Origin: Nocardia donostiensis
Lineage (GTDB): Bacteria; Actinomycetota; Actinomycetes; Mycobacteriales; Mycobacteriaceae
Assembly: GCF_002081715.1 (NCBI RefSeq)
Contig: NZ_MUKP01000037.1
Coordinates: forward strand, 1-46,954
DNA length: 46,954 nt
Direction: 5' to 3'
Shown piece after piece: positions 18,019 to 25,291 of this stretch; position 1 is the stretch's first letter; every line of letters begins with the position of its first letter. A program made the translations under genes and the position numbers. Below the pieces are notes generated by a model. It searched no databases. It was not told the origin of the DNA and saw only the letters and a program-made list of their open reading frames with translations.

Positions 18019-19692
18019 TCAGATGGTCAGGGATCGGCTCAGTGCCGGTTCGAGATCTTCGTGCAGGACACCGTCGAGGCGGTGCTGCAGCAGCGCTGTC
18101 CGCATCGAGCTGCGCTGGACCTTGCCGCTGGTGGTGCGGTGCACTGATCGTGGCTCTACCAGCACCACATTCGGTGCGGGTATGTCGAAGCCGCGGGCAA
18201 CCGCGATTTTGATCGCCGAGGTCAGTTCGGCGAATGTGGTGTCGCCCTGCAGGGCTGTTGTGCAGGGCTGCAGCACGACCAGCCGTTCTCGGCCGCCTAC
18301 GTCCACGCAGACGGCGGCGCCCGCGCCGGTGTTGAGCGCCGGGTGCAGCGCACGCACCAGCTCCTCGATATCGTCGGGGTAGATGTTGCGGCCGTTGACG
18401 ATCAGCAGGTCTTTGCGGCGGCCTGCGACGAACAGTTCGTCTTCGTGCAGCAGGCCGAGGTCACCGGTGCGCAGGAACGGCCCCTCGTTGCCGAGGTAGG
18501 CGTTGAAGGTTTCCTGGGTTTCTTCGGCGCGGTTCCAGTAGCCTGCGGTGACGCTGTCGCTGCGGATCCATATTTCGCCGACCGTGTCCGGTGGCAGCTG
18601 CTGATGGGTGTGCGGGTCGGCGATGCGCAGGTCGATACCGTGGGCGGGTTGCCCGCAGCCGACGAGCCTGGTGTCGCGGCCGATGTCGAGGTACACCGGT
18701 GCTGCGTCGATGGCTGCGGCGCGGGCCATCAGTGTCACTTCGGCGAGGCCGTAGGCGGGGAGGAAGACGGTGGGCCGCAGTCCTGCGGGCGCGAACCGTT
18801 GCAGTGTCGCTTCGATGGTTCGTTCACGAATCGGTTCGGCGCCGCTGCACGCGATTTCGAGGGTGCTCAGGTCCAGTTCCGCCAGCTGCTCGTCGGTGAC
18901 GCGTCGCGTGATGAGGTCGTAGGCGAAGTTCGGTGCGGCGGTGACCGTGGCGCGGTATTTGTCGATGGCCTGCAGCCAGCGCACCGGGCGTTTGAGGAAT
19001 GTCGTCGGCGCCATGAACACCAGGTTCGCTCCGCAGTACAGCGCCCCCAGCAGCATGCCGATCAGGCCCATGTCGTGGAAGTGCGGGATCCAGCTGACCG
19101 CGGTCGCGGTATCGTTCATCGCGCTCGCGATCGCGGCGATGGTGGCCTCGTTGTGCATGAGGTTGCGGTGGGTCACCACCACACCTTTGGGTGTCCCGGT
19201 CGATCCTGAGGTGTATTGCAGGAACGCGATCGTTCCCAGGTCGATATCGGGGATGCGCCAGGTGTCGGGGTCGGCGAGTCTGCGGTCGGTGGTGGCGACG
19301 GTCGCGGTGGTGGCGGCGGCGATGAGCGGCCCGACATCGGTGGTGGTGAGCACCAGCCGGGCACCGGAATCGGTGATGATCCCGGCCAGCCGGTGGGCGC
19401 TGCGCTCGTCGTGCGGCAGGGGTGCGGGCACTGCTACGACACCGGCGTACAGGCAGCCGAGGAATGCTCGCAGGAACGCCAGCCCATCGTGGTAGAGGAG
19501 CACGACCGGTTGCGCTGCTTCCGGCCGGCCTGCCAGCCATGCGGCGACCGATCTGGCGTCGCGGTCGAGTTCCCGGTAGGTGACGGTCTCCGCGCCGAGT
19601 TCGTTCCCGGTCTCCCGTAGGTGGGTGTAGGACCTGGTCTGCCCGTATGTAGCAACTTGCCTGCGGACGTGATGGACGTAGGTCGACTGCAT
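18019..19692 (-). CDS. Fatty acyl-AMP ligase (FAAL, FadD32-like)
   Basis: 557 residues; GAAGGA lies eight bases upstream of the ATG at 19692. ANL-superfamily motifs are complete: YTSGSTGTPKGVV (~160), PAYGLAEVTLMA, FLRTGDLG, GRRKDLLIVNGRNIYPDDIE and the C-terminal catalytic lysine in TTSGKVQRS. The FLQYTSGSTG, WIPHFHDMGL and GRNIYPDDIE sequences are those of FAALs, which make acyl-adenylates and pass them to an ACP rather than to CoA. It is the first gene of the FAAL-ACP-PKS operon and should select the starter fatty acid. Chain-length preference cannot be read from sequence. Confidence 0.93.
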   Translation of the reverse strand: MQSTYVHHVRRQVATYGQTRSYTHLRETGNELGAETVTYRELDRDARSVAAWLAGRPEAAQPVVLLYHDGLAFLRAFLGCLYAGVVAVPAPLPHDERSAHRLAGIITDSGARLVLTTTDVGPLIAAATTATVATTDRRLADPDTWRIPDIDLGTIAFLQYTSGSTGTPKGVVVTHRNLMHNEATIAAIASAMNDTATAVSWIPHFHDMGLIGMLLGALYCGANLVFMAPTTFLKRPVRWLQAIDKYRATVTAAPNFAYDLITRRVTDEQLAELDLSTLEIACSGAEPIRERTIEATLQRFAPAGLRPTVFLPAYGLAEVTLMARAAAIDAAPVYLDIGRDTRLVGCGQPAHGIDLRIADPHTHQQLPPDTVGEIWIRSDSVTAGYWNRAEETQETFNAYLGNEGPFLRTGDLGLLHEDELFVAGRRKDLLIVNGRNIYPDDIEELVRALHPALNTGAGAAVCVDVGGRERLVVLQPCTTALQGDTTFAELTSAIKIAVARGFDIPAPNVVLVEPRSVHRTTSGKVQRSSMRTALLQHRLDGVLHEDLEPALSRSLTI

Positions 19693-19815
19693 GCAGTGGT
19701 TCCTTCGTGCGGGAGTTCGTCAACGGGATACCTATGACTTTCCGCTCTGCAGGCCCACAGCAATAGACACCTCAGGGATCGCCCAGCGAACCCCAAGGGG
19801 GATGCCGTGCCATCC

Positions 19816-20340
19816 CTAGGTGGTGGTTGTCAAGGGGTTTGCCGGTCCGGCGGGACGGGTGCCTCCCGCTGTTGTGGCGAGGTGGGCGTTGATGCGGTTG
19901 AGCAGAATGAACAGCTGCGTGCGTTCGTCGTGGTCGAGCGGCGTCATGATGTGTTTGTTGACATCGTCGAGGACGCGGTCGAGTTCGGCGAGGCGGCGCT
20001 CGCCGCGTTCGGTAATGGTGATGACGTTGCGACGTTTGTCGGCGGGGTCGGGAGCACGGCGAACCCACCCGCCGTCTTCGAGGTGGTTGAGGACGGAAAC
20101 GAGGTCGCTTTTGTAGACGCTGGTTCGGTCGGACAGAGCCGCTTGGCTTGCCGGACCGAACTCGGCGAGCGCGGCCAGCACCACGAAGTGGTCCTTGTGG
20201 GCGCCCGTTGCTCGCAGTGCGTCGCGTGAGACGCGCCCCATCTGGGCGGCCGTCATGGCGGTGAGGCGTGAGAGCTGTCTCTTGAGCCGCGCCGGGGTTT
20301 TGTCGCCGTGGTCGAACCGCAGTTCCTCGCCGGTCTCCAT
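19816..20340 (-). CDS. MarR-family transcriptional regulator
   Basis: 174 residues from the ATG at 20340; a GTG six codons upstream is possible and no strong ribosome binding site is seen, so the mRNA may be leaderless. The winged HTH is clear (ASQAALSDRTSVYKSDLVSVLNHLEDGGWV, then DPADKRRNVITITERG), with flanking dimerisation helices. It ends 123 bp upstream of the FAAL gene on the same strand and is divergent from a SnoaL-like gene. Palindromic operators lie in that divergent gap, so it probably represses itself and the SnoaL-like gene, and may influence the AOS-PKS operon by read-through. Confidence 0.9.
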   Translation of the reverse strand: METGEELRFDHGDKTPARLKRQLSRLTAMTAAQMGRVSRDALRATGAHKDHFVVLAALAEFGPASQAALSDRTSVYKSDLVSVLNHLEDGGWVRRAPDPADKRRNVITITERGERRLAELDRVLDDVNKHIMTPLDHDERTQLFILLNRINAHLATTAGGTRPAGPANPLTTTT

Positions 20341-20361
20341 GGCTGAAGCGTACCGCACTTG

Positions 20362-20419
20362 CGTTAGTGCCACTAACGATCTATGTTCGTTGATAGCACT
20401 AACGTTAGTGCCACTAACC
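20362..20419. promoter_or_regulatory. Tandem palindromic operators of the MarR regulator
   Basis: CGTTAGTGCCACTAACG (20362-20378) is a perfect inverted repeat with a single central base. The same 17-mer with one end mismatch recurs at 20403-20419, exactly 41 bp (about four helical turns) away. A further perfect 16-bp palindrome, GCACTAACGTTAGTGC, spans 20396-20411. They sit between the divergent MarR and SnoaL-like starts, the usual position of MarR operators. Confidence 0.8.
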
Positions 20420-20436
20420 GATTGTAGGAGACTGTC

Positions 20437-20868
20437 ATGACCAGCAACGAAGCCCTGATCCGCGACCTCGCCGACCGCATCGAACTGGCCGAGCTGGTCG
20501 CCCGCCACAGCCTGTGGGTCGACGAGGGCTTCGCCGACACCGGCCGCCTCTTCACCGAGGATGTCGTGGTTACATCCATTCGCGGAGAGGCCCACGGCAT
20601 CGAGGCGCTCAACGCACTCGTGCGCAAAGGACACGAGACATACGCCCGTACCCTGCACAACAAGTGCAACATCATCATCGAGATCGACGGCGACACTGCG
20701 AAGGTGCGGGCGCACGACGTCGCGGTCTTCGTCATCGACGACAAGACCGAGGCCGTCGCGGCCGGGATCCACCGATACGAAGCGCGCCGCACCGCGCACG
20801 GCTGGCGTTTCAACCGACTCGAAGTGTCTCCGGTCGCGCTGACCGAAGCGCTGGCTCGGGCTCTCTAG
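20437..20868 (+). CDS. SnoaL-like (NTF2-fold) protein
   Basis: 143 residues; TAGGAG lies about seven bases upstream of the ATG at 20437. The pattern ALIRDLADRIELAELVARHSLWVDEG, ARLFTEDVV-like (GRLFTEDVVVTS) and a C-terminal RTAHGWRFNRLEV strand are typical of the SnoaL-like/NTF2 superfamily, which includes polyketide cyclases, isomerases and many small-molecule-binding proteins. Divergent from the MarR gene with shared operators. Because it borders a polyketide operon a cyclisation or dehydration role is conceivable, but the fold is too general to assign one. Confidence 0.85.
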   Translation: MTSNEALIRDLADRIELAELVARHSLWVDEGFADTGRLFTEDVVVTSIRGEAHGIEALNALVRKGHETYARTLHNKCNIIIEIDGDTAKVRAHDVAVFVIDDKTEAVAAGIHRYEARRTAHGWRFNRLEVSPVALTEALARAL

Positions 20869-21329
20869 GCTGCGGCCGAAGCGAACTCGACTACCGCGAC
20901 GGCCGACCACCCCACCAGGTAGGCGGCCTCCGGCAGACCTGTCCTGCAGTCTGGGTCCTAGCAGGGGGTTGAGGGACAATCGCGCGGAATCCGGCGCTAA
21001 GCAGTTATCGCAGATAAGCGATGAAGGTCTCCTGCACTTCCAGGCCGACACCGATCCCACCGTACGTCGCCATGGCCCGACGATCGGGCGAACAGCCCGT
21101 GGCCGGAAAGGAACATGATGAGCATTGAGACATCTGTCCCGTTGTGCGCAGTGTCATTTCGTGCCCTGCGCTAACGGAAGTGGCCCGCTGCCGACGCTGT
21201 GACCTGGGGTAAGCCATCTTCGATGGCACAACGAGTGCGTGACTGCACCAATGCAGGTGGCCCGATCGCTTTTTCCGTTGTGCGAAGCGGCATTTTATGT
21301 CCTCTGCCGCAGGCCAATAGCGTCGGATC
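20869..21329. other. Gap with a near-duplicated element and a 19-codon ORF
   Basis: A 461-bp region before the amidase. It contains two similar copies of a ~34-bp element (21138-21171 and 21275-21310). It also contains a tiny ORF at 21115-21174 (MMSIETSVPLCAVSFRALR) behind a good GGAAAGGA site. No larger gene is convincing. The minus-strand open frame 21005-21331 has no recognised domain. Confidence 0.5.
21138..21310 (+). repeat. Imperfect direct repeat upstream of the amidase
   Basis: CCGTTGTGCGCAGTGTCATT (start 21139) and CCGTTGTGCGAAGCGGCATT (start 21275) share most positions, and the similarity runs on for about 15 more bases. Spacing is about 137 bp. The arrangement fits a pair of activator sites, for example for an AraC-type regulator, or a duplicated coding remnant, since both translate to PLC...F...L in the same phase. 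Confidence 0.5.
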
Positions 21330-22841
21330 ATGGAGTGGAGTTTTCAGTCGGCCGAAGAGCTCGCAGCAGCCTTGCGTGTCGGTGCGGTGACCTCGGTGGA
21401 ACTGACCGAGGAGGCGATCGCCCGTATCGAGCGCGACGACAAGGTGATCAACGCGATCTGTGTACCGGACTTCGATCGTGCGCGGGCCGCCGCACGCGCT
21501 GCCGACCAGGCGCGCGCCCGCGGCGAGGACCGGCCGCTGCTCGGTATTCCGGTGACGGTCAAGGAGTGCTACAACATCGCCGGGCTGCCCACGACCTGGG
21601 GCATGCCAGCGCAGCGGGACTATGTGCCTGCCCAGGATGCGGTACAGGTGTCGCGGCTGAAAACCGCCGGCGCGGTGGTGCTCGGTAAGACCAATGTGCC
21701 GTTGATGCTGCGAGACATCCAGAGCTTCAACGAGATCTACGGCACCACCAACAATCCGTGGGACCACGGCCGCACGCCGGGCGGGTCGTCCGGCGGTTCG
21801 GCGGCGGCCCTGGCGTGCGGCTTCGGCGCGCTGTCCCTCGGTTCCGACCTCGCCGGCTCGCTACGCACCCCCGCGCATTTCTGCGGCGTCTACGCACACA
21901 AGCCGACACTCGGGCTGGCGCCGACCCGCGGCATGGTCGCGCCACCCGCGCCGACCTTGCCAACCGACCTCGACCTCGCCGTCGTCGGCCCGATGGCGCG
22001 CACCGCCCGCGACCTCGCGCTGCTGCTCGACGTGATGGCCGGACCGGACCCGCTGACTCACGGTGTCGCCTACGACGTCGCGCTGCCGCCCGCGCGCCAT
22101 GAGCGGCTGGCCGACTTCCGTGTCCTGATCATCGAGGACCATCCGCTCATTCCGACCGGATCGGCGGTGCGGGCGGGCGTGAACCGGGTCGCCGAGGCGC
22201 TCGTCGGCGAGGGCGCCCGCGTCGAACGGCGCAGTCCGCTGCTGCCCGATCTGACCGAAGCGGCGACGCTCTACATGCTGCTGATGCTGTCGAACGCCGC
22301 CGCAGGTATTTCCGTCGACGTGTACGAACAGCTGCAGACCCACGCCGCTGCCCTGAGCGCGGACGACCGGAGTCTCGATGCGGTGCGGCGGCGCGGCATG
22401 GTGCTCAGCCACCGCGGCTGGGTCGAGGCGAACAACCGTCGCGAACTCCACCGCCACGGCTGGCGACAGCTCTTCGCCGAGTTCGATGCCGTGGTGTGCC
22501 CCATCACGCCCACTCCCGCCTTCCCGCACGACCACAACGGAGGTCTGGAGAGTCGACACATCGACATCGACGGCGTCGAGTACCCGTACTTCGACCAGCT
22601 TGTCTGGGCCGGTGTGGCCACCATGCCCGGCCTGCCTGCTACCGCCATACCCGCGGGCCTGTCCCCCGAGGGGCTGCCGGTGGGAGTGCAGCTCATCGGT
22701 CCGATGTTCTCCGACCGCACCCCACTGCGGCTGGCCGAACTGCTCGAGCAGAAGATCGGCGGCTTCCAGACACCGCCCCAACTTCCTTTGGCGTCGGTCC
22801 AGGCAGGGCACGCCAGGGACGCCCAGAACAATTCGGTGTAG
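21330..22841 (+). CDS. Amidase signature family amidase
   Basis: 503 residues. The Ser-cisSer-Lys triad of amidase-signature enzymes is intact: Lys in PVTVKECYNIAG (~77), the glycine/serine loop GGSSGGSAAA (~152) and the nucleophile serine in SDLAGSLRTPAHFCGV (~177). Length and the KPTLGLAPTRG segment are typical. Such enzymes hydrolyse carboxylic amides, often xenobiotic or aryl amides; the actual substrate is not predictable. The start ATG at 21330 lacks an obvious Shine-Dalgarno sequence. It stands alone on its strand with no obvious operon partner. Confidence 0.93.
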   Translation: MEWSFQSAEELAAALRVGAVTSVELTEEAIARIERDDKVINAICVPDFDRARAAARAADQARARGEDRPLLGIPVTVKECYNIAGLPTTWGMPAQRDYVPAQDAVQVSRLKTAGAVVLGKTNVPLMLRDIQSFNEIYGTTNNPWDHGRTPGGSSGGSAAALACGFGALSLGSDLAGSLRTPAHFCGVYAHKPTLGLAPTRGMVAPPAPTLPTDLDLAVVGPMARTARDLALLLDVMAGPDPLTHGVAYDVALPPARHERLADFRVLIIEDHPLIPTGSAVRAGVNRVAEALVGEGARVERRSPLLPDLTEAATLYMLLMLSNAAAGISVDVYEQLQTHAAALSADDRSLDAVRRRGMVLSHRGWVEANNRRELHRHGWRQLFAEFDAVVCPITPTPAFPHDHNGGLESRHIDIDGVEYPYFDQLVWAGVATMPGLPATAIPAGLSPEGLPVGVQLIGPMFSDRTPLRLAELLEQKIGGFQTPPQLPLASVQAGHARDAQNNSV

Positions 22842-23218
22842 GGCAGATCCTCGAGCGCGATGTCCTCTACATCATCGAAGGGTGAGTTCGATGCCTTCGA
22901 TTTCGTCTCGCCGTCCCTACGTCTCACGCATCCGCGACGGCAAGGTCAAAACCAGCCCGAAAAATGCGTAGCGCCTCCCTTCTCCCCGCATGCGTGAGCA
23001 TGAGCCAGGGGCTACTTCGCGGTGAGTGCGACGTGGGGCGTGTCAGCGTTGCCGCAGTATCGAGCCTGGGTGTCCTTCGTCTGTCTGCCTGAAATGTACG
23101 GATCTGGGGGCGTCGTGCGCTTCGTCGTTGTCTACTGGTGTCGGTGGGCTGTGAACCCCCGCGCCGCAAGCGATCCGGGTGAGCAGCTCGCGGAAGTTGT
23201 AGCGAACCAAAGGAGTTC
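22842..23218. other. Gap without a convincing gene
   Basis: About 375 bp between the amidase and the GIY-YIG frame. A short frame ending at 22971 (SRRPYVSRIRDGKVKTSP) recalls the tail of an NTF2-fold protein and may be a remnant, but it is too short to call. No terminator-like hairpin stood out. Confidence 0.4.
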
Positions 23219-23593
23219 AGGGCGGGATACATCTACGCATTTCGTCTCGGGGACCAAGGGCTGTTCAAGATCGGGCAGACCACGACGACTCCAGCCAAAC
23301 GCCGCAGTTCGCTCCAGACGGCCCACGCTGCGCCGTTGACCCTGTTCGACGCCATCGAAACCGACGAGTACAAGGCCCTCGAGAAATACATCAAGGACAC
23401 GTGGGGACACCGCCGCAGCACCGAAGGCGGAACGGAGGTCTACCACCTCACCGAGACCGAGGCAGCGCAACTGTTCCACGACTGCCGCAACTGGCTCACT
23501 GAGGAGCTGCCGAAGCAGCGCAGGGCCGATGAGTTGGAAGCCATCACGCCGGAACAGACCATGCTGCCCGGTGACGACGCGGCCATCCGGTAA
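23219..23593 (+). pseudogene. GIY-YIG (T5orf172/MUG113-like) nuclease gene lacking a start codon
   Basis: The frame from 23183 to the TAA at 23593 encodes a T5orf172-type GIY-YIG domain: GYIYAFR, then LFKIGQT, a basic segment KRRSSLQTAH and a glutamate in GGTEVYHL. It should be about 124 residues, a DNA-nicking or DNA-binding module common in phage-related genes. AAAGGAG lies just upstream (23209-23215), but the codon where ATG is expected, directly before GCG GGA TAC, is AGG (23219-23221). The first in-frame standard start is a TTG at 23336, which would delete the GIY and YIG motifs. The simplest reading is a lost start codon; rare-start use or a sequence error are alternatives. Confidence 0.7.
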
Positions 23594-23639
23594 CGAAGTT
23601 GGCTGACCAGATCAGAAGGCCGTCACTAAGAGGATGAGT

Positions 23640-23667
23640 AGAGCCCCGGAGAGTTCTCCGGGGCTCT
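23640..23667. terminator. Strong bidirectional hairpin
   Basis: A perfect inverted repeat with 13-base arms (AGAGCCCCGGAGA and its complement) around GT. It follows the GIY-YIG frame on + and the 17-residue ORF on -, so it can end transcription from both sides. There is no U-tract, as is usual for actinobacterial terminators. Confidence 0.8.
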
Positions 23668-23690
23668 CTCGTGAGCGGGGTCTGCGCCGG

Positions 23691-23744
23691 CTACTGCTTC
23701 ACGCCGCCCTTGTCCGCGCTGCTCTTGCCGCCGGACTTGGACAT
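23691..23744 (-). CDS. 17-residue basic/glycine-rich small protein candidate
   Basis: ATG at 23744, stop TAG at 23691-23693, product MSKSGGKSSADKGGVKQ. GGAAGGAGG lies six to seven bases before the start, one of the strongest ribosome binding sites in the window. The hairpin at 23640-23667 follows 23 bp downstream. Size, composition (Lys, Ser, Gly) and isolation resemble short conserved actinobacterial ORFs that pipelines omit. I do not recognise a family and assign no function. It could also be a leader peptide or a remnant of a longer gene. Confidence 0.5.
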   Translation of the reverse strand: MSKSGGKSSADKGGVKQ

Positions 23745-23978
23745 GAAGCCCTCCTTCCGATTGCCCTTCTGTCCAGTCTTCGCCCCGAGCGAGTAAACGC
23801 CGAAAAATCAATGAAGTTCGGATAATCGCTGTTCAACCGGATGTGCAGTGCGAGGTACTGGGCAAGTGTTCTCTACCGCCCGGGTTCCTTATGTGGTGTT
23901 TTGTCCCCCGAAACGGAAACGGCCACTACATTGAAACGTGTTGTAATTCTGTGATTCGGCGGTGGTCAGTTGTTGCGG

Positions 23979-24914
23979 ATGCATTTCATCGGGGTGTCGG
24001 CACTGTTTGCGGCGACGTTGTTGTTGGCCACCGGCATCGCCGGAGCCGACGACCGACTGCCGGTCGACTACAACTTCTTCTCCGGCGTTCCGGCGGAGTT
24101 GGCCGATCCCGGTGGCTCACTGCCCGGCAGCAACGACTGGAACTGCCGCCCGAGCGTTGCTCATGCCAACCCGGTGGTCCTGTTACACGGCACCGGCGGG
24201 GGCGGGCAGACCAATTGGGGCGTATATGTGCCGCAGCTGGCGAACGAGGGCTACTGCGTCTACACACTCACCTATGGTGCGTATGAAAACCTGCCGTGGC
24301 CGATCTCGGCCGTCGGCGGGATGCGCCCGATTCAGCAGAGCGCGGTGGAGGTCAGCGCCTTTGTCGACCGGGTGCTGGCGGCCACAGGAGCGTCGAAGGT
24401 CGACATCGTCGGACACTCGCAAGGCACGATCGTCCCCAACTATTACGCCAAGTTCCTGGGCGGCGCGGACAAAATCGACAAGCACGTGTCGCTGGCACCG
24501 GCGTACCGAGGTTCGAATGTAGCCGCGGCCGGCGACATCATGGCGTATCTGCGGGCCCTCAGCGCAGAGGATGTCCCGGAGGCCGTGATCGGGTCGCTGT
24601 GTCAGGCCTGCACCCAGATGGTCAGCGGGTCCCGGTTCTTGACGATGCTGAACAGCGAGGGTGTGTTGGTGCCGGGCATCACCTACACGAACATCATGAC
24701 TCGATACGACGAGGTGGTCGTTCCCTACGTCAGCGGGTACGTCGAGGCACCCAACGCCACCAACATCGTGGTCCAGGACGGCTGTGCGCAGGACTATTCC
24801 GAACATGCCGGGATCGCGGGCAGCCCGCGAGCAGCGGCGTTCGTTCTCAACGCACTGGATCCAGAACATCCGCGCCCGGTGCCGTGCGAGTTCGTTCCGC
24901 CGTTCACCGGGTGA
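23979..24914 (+). CDS. Secreted lipase/esterase (alpha/beta hydrolase)
   Basis: About 311 residues from the ATG at 23979; two TTG codons just upstream (23970, 23973) would add an arginine and make a more typical signal peptide. A Sec signal peptide covers roughly residues 1-24 (hydrophobic run ending GIAGADD). The mature enzyme has VVLLHGTGGGGQTNW (oxyanion region), the nucleophile elbow IVGHSQGTIVPNYY and a late histidine in QDYSEHAGI. Two cysteine pairs suit an exported protein (CRPS, YCVY, LCQACTQ, DGCAQ). It resembles class 2/EstA-type triacylglycerol lipases of actinomycetes, acting outside the cell on acylglycerols or other esters. Confidence 0.9.
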   Translation: MHFIGVSALFAATLLLATGIAGADDRLPVDYNFFSGVPAELADPGGSLPGSNDWNCRPSVAHANPVVLLHGTGGGGQTNWGVYVPQLANEGYCVYTLTYGAYENLPWPISAVGGMRPIQQSAVEVSAFVDRVLAATGASKVDIVGHSQGTIVPNYYAKFLGGADKIDKHVSLAPAYRGSNVAAAGDIMAYLRALSAEDVPEAVIGSLCQACTQMVSGSRFLTMLNSEGVLVPGITYTNIMTRYDEVVVPYVSGYVEAPNATNIVVQDGCAQDYSEHAGIAGSPRAAAFVLNALDPEHPRPVPCEFVPPFTG

Positions 24915-25291
24915 GGCGCAGCGATTCGGAAATGGCCATACCTTCGCGGGTGCGTTGTAGGCGCAGCCAGTCCGGCATCGAGTGCGGGCTGTATTCGCAG
25001 AACAGTACAAGGCTGGACGGCGAGGCGGCCCAAGGAAAAACCGGTCGCGACTCGACGACATGATCGAGGAATACAGGCCCACTCTGATGCGGGTCCTTTA
25101 CGAGGGTCGAGGAACATATCCGCCGAATCCGGCGCTAGCGACACTGCTTACCGCAGTCCGGTGTTGTCTGGCACACTTGGCTCAGTTGCCAGGCTTCGGC
25201 CGTGGCGGTCCGCAGTGTCGCTTGCGAGCCAACCCGGAGCCACGATCGGCAGCCCAGCCGGATCTGATCACCGGCTCGTCGAGGTGGTGAT
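24915..25291. other. Gap between lipase and DUF1023 gene
   Basis: 377 bp. The + frame 24982-25290 (with DDMIEEYRPTLMRVLYEG) and a minus frame ending at about 24912 are open, but neither has a recognisable domain or supported start. The region probably holds the DUF1023 promoter. Confidence 0.4.

Noticed and set aside
13500..20868. A full prodigiosin cluster
   Set aside because: No RedH-, RedM-, RedO-, RedW- or RedK-like gene is present; only the RedL-like functions are found.
20437..21060. Extension of the MarR frame back to 21060 (414 codons)
   Set aside because: It would cover the operators and the SnoaL-like gene antisense; similarity starts only at 20340.
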